Assembly (NCBI GenBank): GCA_008360975.2
Contig: CM039211.1
Location: 67,794,565-67,858,564 of the forward strand
Direction: 5' to 3'
Length of the DNA: 64,000 bases
From: Lichenostomus cassidix
Lineage: Eukaryota; Chordata; Aves; Passeriformes; Meliphagidae
A program made the translations under genes and the position numbers. Positions 50,701 through 59,700 of this stretch are shown one piece after another (the stretch's first letter is position 1; every line of letters starts with the position of its first letter). Below the pieces are notes generated by a model, which was not told the origin of the DNA, did not search any database, and saw only the letters and a list, made by a program, of their open reading frames with translations.

Positions 50701-53700
50701 CTCTGGAGCTGTACAGAGAGCCAGACAGGGTGGGCTTGTCTGGGTATTCAACCCCCAGTAGTGACCAGTGCTGGATGCTTAGAGAAGGTGTGGGGGTAAG
50801 AAGATGCACAGAGAGTGAAACCTCACTCTGTACCTTCCCTGGCCTCTAGTAATCTGTGACTTGATGATAATAGTGAAGAAAATTTTTTTTCTGTGGTGAT
50901 TTTAGAAGTGAGTCATGTCTTTGCTGTCTCCAGAATTGGAGGAAACGTTGGCTGCTCTCTGTGATTTTACTCTCTCTCCCATCAGGAGATCACCCTCTGA
51001 TGCTGTTCTTTAAGCACACGGGACATGCTTCTCAGCATTAAACAGACCTCAAAAGTCATGGCAAGGAACACACTGTTCCCTTCTGTTCACTTTAATATTG
51101 AAATATCAGCTAAGTTAGTACACACTAAAATGAAATCTTGAAGTCACTGTACTCATTCAAATGCTGAAACTTTCCCTGTCACCATGGTAAACAGTCCAGA
51201 GTAAAGGGTGCTCTGACACTGATCTGCTGAATATCCATGAACAAGTTATGTAAACTTGCATTGATTTCTCCAGCAACAAAATGTAAGGCAGGATACTTAT
51301 CTTCCCACATAGTCAGATCTACAGGTGAAACCTGTTGTACTGGATTTGAGTATTATTATTTTTTGAAGCTTAATGCAGACTGGTGTCAAAGTGGTGGCTT
51401 TCCCTTTGATTGTTAATTAGCCTTTTTATTATACCCTGCATAAGATACTTTTTAATTAGTGATATTTTGCTTTTTGCAATTACTGATGGAGTGATTAGAC
51501 AGTCTTTTCTCTTATGCACTATATTGATTCTCCTTTAAGGAGTACATTTGTTCCTAGGCATCATTTGAGTTTATTCTCCAGAAGAGTTACTGAGCAGGTG
51601 ATATTAGAAAGTATGCCAAGGAAGTGAAGGAAGAAGGGGAATCCATCCATCTTTAACACTGGATTGACTCCAATGTTAGGTGTGCTGACTCACATCTCAT
51701 TTTCTGTTCAGGGTATTTTTACCGGGGTGATGCCCAAAGATTTTTTTTTTTTAATATATTTTTCATACATTTGTAGCTTTGTAGATTTTTAATACATAGT
51801 TTTATAGCCTCTAGCACCTTCTTACCCTTTTTCACACTTTCAAAGAGTAACTATGCCACGTTCTTGAAATTCTGTTTAGTCTTCAAGAAAAATATTTCTA
51901 GCAAGGGTGCTCTGTTTCACACAAGAACTTTAGAGACATAAAAAGAAATAGGGCAAAGAAGCCCCTGGAGTGACCCCAATGGGCTGACCCAAGAGTGGGT
52001 AGTGGGGGCAACTGGTCTCTTACTGGATGTACCTGCTAGATACACTAATTAATAACCTTATAAAAATTGTAGAAATCCTGTACCACATGTGCACATAGCC
52101 ATATTTGTGCATCTGAAATCTTTCATTAAAGAATTGCTTTTTATCTACCACTTTAACATTGTTTGGAAAAGTTTTTGTCTTTTGATTCCAGGCAACATGG
52201 GGACAGATGAGGATGCAACTGGTTTGTTGCAGAAATGATGGCAAAGATCTGTGACTTGGAAAGAACCTCTGCAGACCAAAGACAAATCTCTCTGAGATGT
52301 TTGATGCAGTTTCAAGGGCTGGGGACAGTTCCAGTCTGGCCCTGGATGGCTTTTCTCAGTACTTCTCCAAAGCTGGCCAGAGCTGCATGAATAAACCCAC
52401 CTCAAAATAGAGTGATGTATGGCTGGTCAGGAGTGTGCCATGGTCAGTCCTGCTGCCAGATATCAGCCTGGTACTTGGACCAGAGACCTTCTAGGGCAGG
52501 CAGGGGATTATGTTTTTGGCACTTCCTATTGTCAGATTTGGTGGATTAAATACAGATGGAATTTCCTGAGAGCTGGTTGCTTATTATGGCTGATGTGGTA
52601 ACAGGCAGAGAAATCTAGGCCAAGATTCATCTTTCTGTACCCAAATGACTCCAGGCAGACAAATTGCAGCTTTGTGTCTCCCTATTGTCTGTATGTGGAG
52701 CCTCAGGTGATTGCTTCAGCTGCACCTACCAACACAGTCAGAGGAAATCTTTCCCACCCCTTACCTGGCCCTCAGCAGATGTTTTTGGGTCTTGGTTCAC
52801 ATCCCTTTAAAAGAAAGGTGTTAATCTTATTTTTTGTTTTCACCTGTGCTTCTGAGAAACATGGCTCTATGTAAAAAGTTGCTGCATTGTCAGTGGTAGT
52901 GCAAATGACTGTACTGCTCCAAAGACAACCTCCTCAGCAGAGCTGGGCAGTCACTTGTGACATTAACTATGGCTTATGCAACTCCTCCTCGTGCTTATAG
53001 ATGTCTCTGAGCTGTTCAGAGTTAGCAGTGGCAGGTGCTCCTCCTAGTTTGGAAATCAGGCAACCTCAGGGTGTCCCTTCCTGTGCATTTGGAGGGATTA
53101 CAAATTTGCACTGTAAGGGGCATGAATGCAGAATATGCCTTAGCTACATGCATGTTCCTTTTTGCAGTTTAATGTGATTCACACCCTTCTGTTACAGAGC
53201 TTCAGAAAGAAGAAGGTGTTTTCTCTCTCCTTGTGAGAAGAACTAGATGATCCTGATCTCCTGATGTGTGCTGAAGGTACAGGATGTGCAGATTTCAGTG
53301 GAACAGTAATTTAAAACTGGCCATAGTGCCATAGAGAAAGAATTAGGACCTTGAGGAGCTAGGAGGTTAAATTTAGCTTTGGGTTAGAAGGTTAATGCCG
53401 TAAAAACAAGGTCCTAACCTGTGATTTGGTAAACTAGATCAGCTGCCTCTGCTACAACAGGCATCCTGCAGAGAACAGTCACCCAATTTCTGTTCTGCTC
53501 AGTGCTCTGTGGATGTACTCTCCAGGATGTCCTAGAGACCTGGAAACCCCTCTGGCATGTTGAAATGAGCTGGAGCCCTACACATCTTGACCCAGAGGGC
53601 ACAGACCTCACTGCAGCATTCAGAGCTACTCCACAGCATAAAACTGGGAGGAGTAGAGCATCCCACACCTGAACACAGCTGTGTGCCCCACCTAATGGCT

Positions 53701-56700
53701 TTCTTTCCTTGGCTGTAGAGGTGACCTCAAACATTTCCCAGGAATGCCTGGACATTTCCACCCTTGACAACCCTCCTGCCACACTTCTGAGGTCACAGAT
53801 CTCATTCATGCCCTTCCCACTGTGGTTGGAGTTGCTCAGGGGCAGGGTTGAGGGGGAAGAAGAGGGGCTCCTGCCCAGCCCAGTGGCTGATGGTAAGAGC
53901 TTGGCTGAGTGCTGTGGCATCATGAGGGTGGGAGGACAGGAGCTCTGTCACCTTGAGGGAAGCTGATGGCATAAGACCTACCTCCTTCCCCCCAGGGTGG
54001 CTCTAGGGAAATTTACAGAAGATGAGCAAGTCCTGTAAGGGTCACCAGTCTTCCTTCTAAAACCTCCAGGGCATTCCCAATGAAAGTCACCCCACTCCTT
54101 CCCAAGCTCCCCCTGAAGACAAATGTCCCATCCACTATCCTTTCACTTTGAAAGAGACCCAGTGTATGGTCCCAGTTAATAAAGCTGTAGAAAGTGAGGC
54201 AGTGACCCCACCAGAGGCAAATCAATAGCAGCAGAGCCCCTGGGTATTGTGTACTTTAAAATATGCCATTTGAAATGCAGATTTTCCCTGCCTGGGCTGG
54301 GGCTACAGAGCACTAATCAGGAAGGCAGCAGCCTTATTATCTCAGACTGATCCAAGGGGACGGAGAGGAGCTTTTCCCTCCCTTAGCTGAAAGGACATAT
54401 TTCCTTTTGCTTCTCATACTTCCTTGGCATGACCTTTGCCTCAGCATTTAGAGCTTTTTCCCATCCATTTAAAAGATTCATTCCTTCTTTCTGGCTATCT
54501 TTTCTATTGCTCAAATATTTATCTTCTGAGGAGACCAGAAGATGCTACCAGACTGTTTCCTGCCCTTGGACAGCACCCCAACAGATAAGAGCCTGCAGTC
54601 ACCATCCCAATGCTTGGAACATGTGGAGAGGCACTGGAAAAGCCATCCAAAGCATGGGAAGGGTGGCAGTGTTGGCTGATCAAGAGAAACACATGTAAGG
54701 ATTTCTCTCACACATCTTTTTTTCTGCTTCAGGTTGCGATGGTGCTCAAGGGCAGGAAACACTGTCCTTTTCTTACAGGAGGAACAATTGTATGGAGAGA
54801 TGAAGGAACTTTCTTAGAGCAAAAAGATTGTGCTAGAAATAGGACAAGAATGCACAGCCTGCCTTCACCATCCCCCCAAAAAATGTGTGTGAAACTGAAG
54901 AATGGGAAGCAGGCAAAGGGGTATTATTTCTGATGAGCTCTTTTTGAAATGGTGTGATCATTGCCCTTCAGTCTTACTCTGAATGATGTGATGACCTTCT
55001 CCTTTTTTCCAGTGTTATTTTCTATCCTTGTCTCTGAACCACACGATGTTTTGTTTGACTTTTCATATTCTTCACTCAGTAATAATGGAAGTAATAACAG
55101 AATCCCACACTTCCCACCTCTAATGATCTATACAAAGGCTTAGCTAATGAATTCTCATGGTATCCTTGTGATAGAAAGGGATAAGTAAAGTAATCAATCA
55201 AGTAGTAATATGACTCATATTTGGTAAAATCATGTAATTGACAAATTCATGTCTGCTATACCTAACTGGCCATTGGGAGATAAAACTAAAAATACCTTCC
55301 AAGCCTTGAAACAAGCAGAAGGTAATTGGTAGAAAAATCAGAAGTCCTTCGTACTTATGTTTTCTTGGAAATAGACATTTTTGCTTTGAAAAGAAAACTT
55401 AAATATAACTAAGATTTTAAAAAAACCTAAACAAATATGCAACAGCTGAATTCATGTGTCTTAGTGTCTTTCCAAAGTCTGATACACAGTAGTTTGGGCT
55501 CCTAACTTCCTGAGAACTGTGGAAAACCCCCCAAAAAGCCTTAAAAATTTTGTATATAGAGCCCAAATATGAGTGTTCATTATTTCTAAATTACCAGGGA
55601 GCTGGTGGTCAGAAATACAGTGTTAGCTCTGCTGTGAAGTATTATGGCCTCAAAATAGCTTCCTCTCCTGGAATGAATCAGCGCAAATAGTTTGCATGAA
55701 CAGGTAGTATTTACCAAATATACTGTACAATTTTGGTAATTTAAATGTAGTAACTATTATATCTGGAAGGTAGCCTATAGTCAGTAATTTTTCCCTGATT
55801 TCATAGGGCTAGCTGATTTTTTTTTTTAAGTATCTCTCCAGAATTATTTCACAGTACAAATTGAAGAAATATTGGAAAAATTATCCTTCGTGTCAGCACT
55901 ACCTCAGATTGTTTAGCAGAAATATCCTTTCATCTCCACAGGAGCTGGACAGGGAGGCAGAAGGGGGCACCCAGGGTTTTATGGTCAGCATGGTAGTCAC
56001 TTCTGCCCTAACTTCCCAAGGAGACCACTTAAGATGATGTCTGAGAGCTCTGCTGTGCTGGACATTCCCAGATTTGTTGCAGTTATTGGCTGCAGTTCGG
56101 TAGCAGCAGCCATTTGTACTTTGTCAGAGTGAGGAGAGCTGGGATTTAGTGAGAAAGGACTTTTTCCAGGCCAGAGAACAAATGTTATCTTTACCTGTGT
56201 TGTCTCTGTCCCAGCCTGTCTGTTTTTACACACTAACTCTATGCCTCTCCCCTGCTTCAGGATGCAATCAGTCCCATGGCTGGAGTTTGGCCAGAAGACT
56301 GTGGCTAACATTCCCACCCTATTTTTTATGCAAACTTGATTTATGACTTTGATCTTATCTTAAATAATTTAAAAATTAAATAATTTATACTGTATCTGTC
56401 ACTTTCCAAGGCTCCTTTCTTTGTTCTTGCTTTGCTCTTCTGCATTTTCCCATCTCCCTAACCCTTTTTTGATCTGTGCACATTTCCTGTCTGCATGGTG
56501 AGGCATCATTGACATGAGACAGGCACTAAACACTCCTTGCCCCTTTCTTCATAGAAGAAAGACCTGCAGGAACTGTAGCTTATTTGTGCCAGGACTGTAC
56601 TACCACTGTTCACAGACTGTTTTGATTTTCACTGCTTGTGATTTTGGGCTTGGCCACCCTGAGAAGGTGTGCTGTGCTGCTCCAAGGTGGAGAGTGTGCC

Positions 56701-59700
56701 TGCAGGTTCTTCCCATGCTGGCAGCAAAGCAGAGGTGGTGCCAGGTAGCATCTCTCTCCTTCTCTCCAGGCTGAGTCCACATCTATACCTCAGTCTGGCC
56801 TTAGACTGCAAAAACAGCTATCAATATCCCGCTGATGTAGATCCACAGTAATCTGACAACAAAAAGGGATGGTGCCCTGTACACTTGTGAAATAAAATAA
56901 ATAATTGCTCCATAAAAGGGGGACTCAAATGAGTATGGGAAGATATTGCTGAAGAGAAAAAAGCCTAAAACAATCAAAAAACCCACCCTGAAACAAATTA
57001 GAGCAGGGGCTCTGGGAGCTTTAGGAATCCATGAAATCTGACTTGCCTTGAGCTGCATACAAAAGAGGTAAGGTAGGTCTGATGTGACTTTCTGTGTCAC
57101 TGAAACAGCACACAGAGCTGCTGCCAAGCTTTGTCTGGTCTGCTTGAAGGTGGCACATGAGGAGAGGATAGAAAACCCATACAGTGGAGAAATCCCTTTG
57201 GCTCCTCATATTTTTTACCTCTGTGTCTGAGGCCAGATGGCTGCTGAACCCCAGGACTGGTTTCTTGGCTGATACGAGGCTGTTGCTGCTATCAAGGTTA
57301 AAGTTGTTTAAGTTGAGGCTGAGGGGGCTGGCAGCATGCAGCAGCAGGGAGAGCTCTGGCATGGCCATTTGCTGAGCTGTGAGGGAGGTAACTTGAAGAG
57401 GAGCCGGGGCCCAAATCTATCCTGGTGGCAATGCAAAGGTTATCTGTCAAACTTCCATGGCCTGAGACCCTCACTGCCTCTCCTCAGCGGTGCTGCTAGG
57501 CTGGCAAACGCATGGCTGCCCAATCTGTTGAACAGCCACACCCTGAGGGTTTCTGCTGCACTGGCCACCTCGATGCATAAAGACCTTTCTGTGAGCTAAT
57601 CCAGTCACAGTGATATGCAAGATGCTTCTCTGGGGGAAACTCAGCAAGCGATGGGGACTTGAGAAACCTCCTCCATGGGGACATTAGAAACTATTGTAAA
57701 ACCACTTGGGATTGCTTGGGAATTCTTTTATAGAGACATCAGTCAGGTTTGGACTGGCAGGGGATATCTGGGGGGAGAGGCTACGAGTATGAATCATAGA
57801 GCCTGATGTCTCATGCTTGTTCTGGCCCTAGGACTAAGCAGTTAGGCAGTTTTACACTTATGTTACTGTCATACCACTCTGAGAAAGCTCATGGAGAGAC
57901 AGTACAAGAGAGAGACGTGTCCCTGAGGGAGAAGGGAAAATAAGTAAATCTGATCATCAGGTTTATTTGTACATGGGGAAACAAGATCAGGGGGTCAAAC
58001 AATACAACCAATGTCACAAGAGTTGCTGGTGGCAGTGGCATCACCCATCATGACAGTCCTGCTCCTGATATTTCACCTTCCCTCCTCTTGACTTGCATTA
58101 GCTCTTCGACTTCAGGCTGAATAAAACTGCTGTCTCCCTTTCCCTCTCCCCTATCTATTCCTCCATCTCCTGCTGGCATTTGCGAGGTGCCAATCACCCT
58201 GATATCTGAGAGCCAGCAGTCCGAGGTGGATTAATCAGGACGGAGGGAACGTCACAGAGCCTCATCGCTCCCTTCCTTCCCTTTTATGTGAGACTGTGAG
58301 ATGGAGCAGATAGGGAGGCTGATTGAGAGACAGCATCTGAGCACGCTCTGGGTGTACAGGCGCCACACAGAAATGTGATCCCATCATTTAGACAGCTCTG
58401 AAGTCCCCAGGGTAATTGGTGTCACCAGCTTGTCATATCCAATGGGTCAAGATCTAAAACTTATTCTTTCCCCCTTATTAGCATATTTATCAGAAAAAAA
58501 AAATATATATATATTATGGGTCCAATTCTGCTTTTGAAGAAATCAATATGAAAAATATTTATTTGCTTCAAGTGGATGGGAGCAGGCCAGAAATTGTTTT
58601 CACTCTTTCTTCTGCCATAATTCCTCATTTCCCCTCATAATGCACCTGTATTATCTGGTGAGAAACAGAGGAAACTTTTGTGGTGTAAAGGTGCAGACTG
58701 CATCCTCTCATATCAGTATAAACCTTTTCTGGAAATTAGAAGAATTACAATAGATTAAAAAGAATGCAAGAAGGATTTTTGGACCAGACCATCAGGATAG
58801 TGGTGCCTTTACCATCCCTCCAGCTGCCAATGTCTGTAGAGTAACACTGAAGCCATTTCTCCTCTTGACAACCTCTGCACCAATATTTGTCCCAAGCTGT
58901 CCATGGGTTGCCTCCTGTTAATTCCTCTGGTACCTGGGGGCACAGATGCTGCATCCCTCTGCTAGGCTGCTGGCCACTGACCTGGGCTCATTTGGGATTT
59001 ACTGTCTCTTTTCCTCTTCCTGAAGCCCTCCCTGTCCTGGAGGAGAGTTAAACATAGCCAGGCTGGGGAGGGAATAAATCTTCTATCATTTGGGAAAAGG
59101 AGCAGAGGACAAAGGAAGAGACAGAGACTGACTTTGATTAGGAATGAAAACGAAGATAGCAAAATGGAAGCAAAAATAGAATTTTTCCAGAGGAGAGAGA
59201 ATAAAAAAGTCCAGAACAACACCAAGAGGTGCATCTGGAAGGAGAGGGGGAACTTCTGTGGAGCTTTACAGCACATCCTCACAATTCTGCATGACTAACA
59301 TGAGGGGTAGGCAGGCTTGTACCAAATGTTCAGTGGGGCACAGGACCATCAGAGAAGAACAGAAATTTCAAGAGCTTCAAGTTAAGAACATGGGGATGTG
59401 ACGGGAAATACGTGGTGCCAACATATGGGAAAGAAACAAGGAGGAAAGCAAAACCTTGTGGTAAATGCACTGGAAGTAGTATTGGCACACCAGAGGGTGA
59501 TTCCTTAGCTGGCCCTGTATCCCTGAGGCAAGGCTTTGGTCTCATTCAGGAAGATGTTACTCTGGGAAATGTGTTCAGCAGTACTTCCCTCCTTTGCACA
59601 GAGGGCCACGTTTTGCTATCAGATAGATGAAGCACCTATATACACTGTCAGTGCCTGAAAATCTGCTCCACAGAAGGCAGCCAAAGTCACTGGGCAGTAT

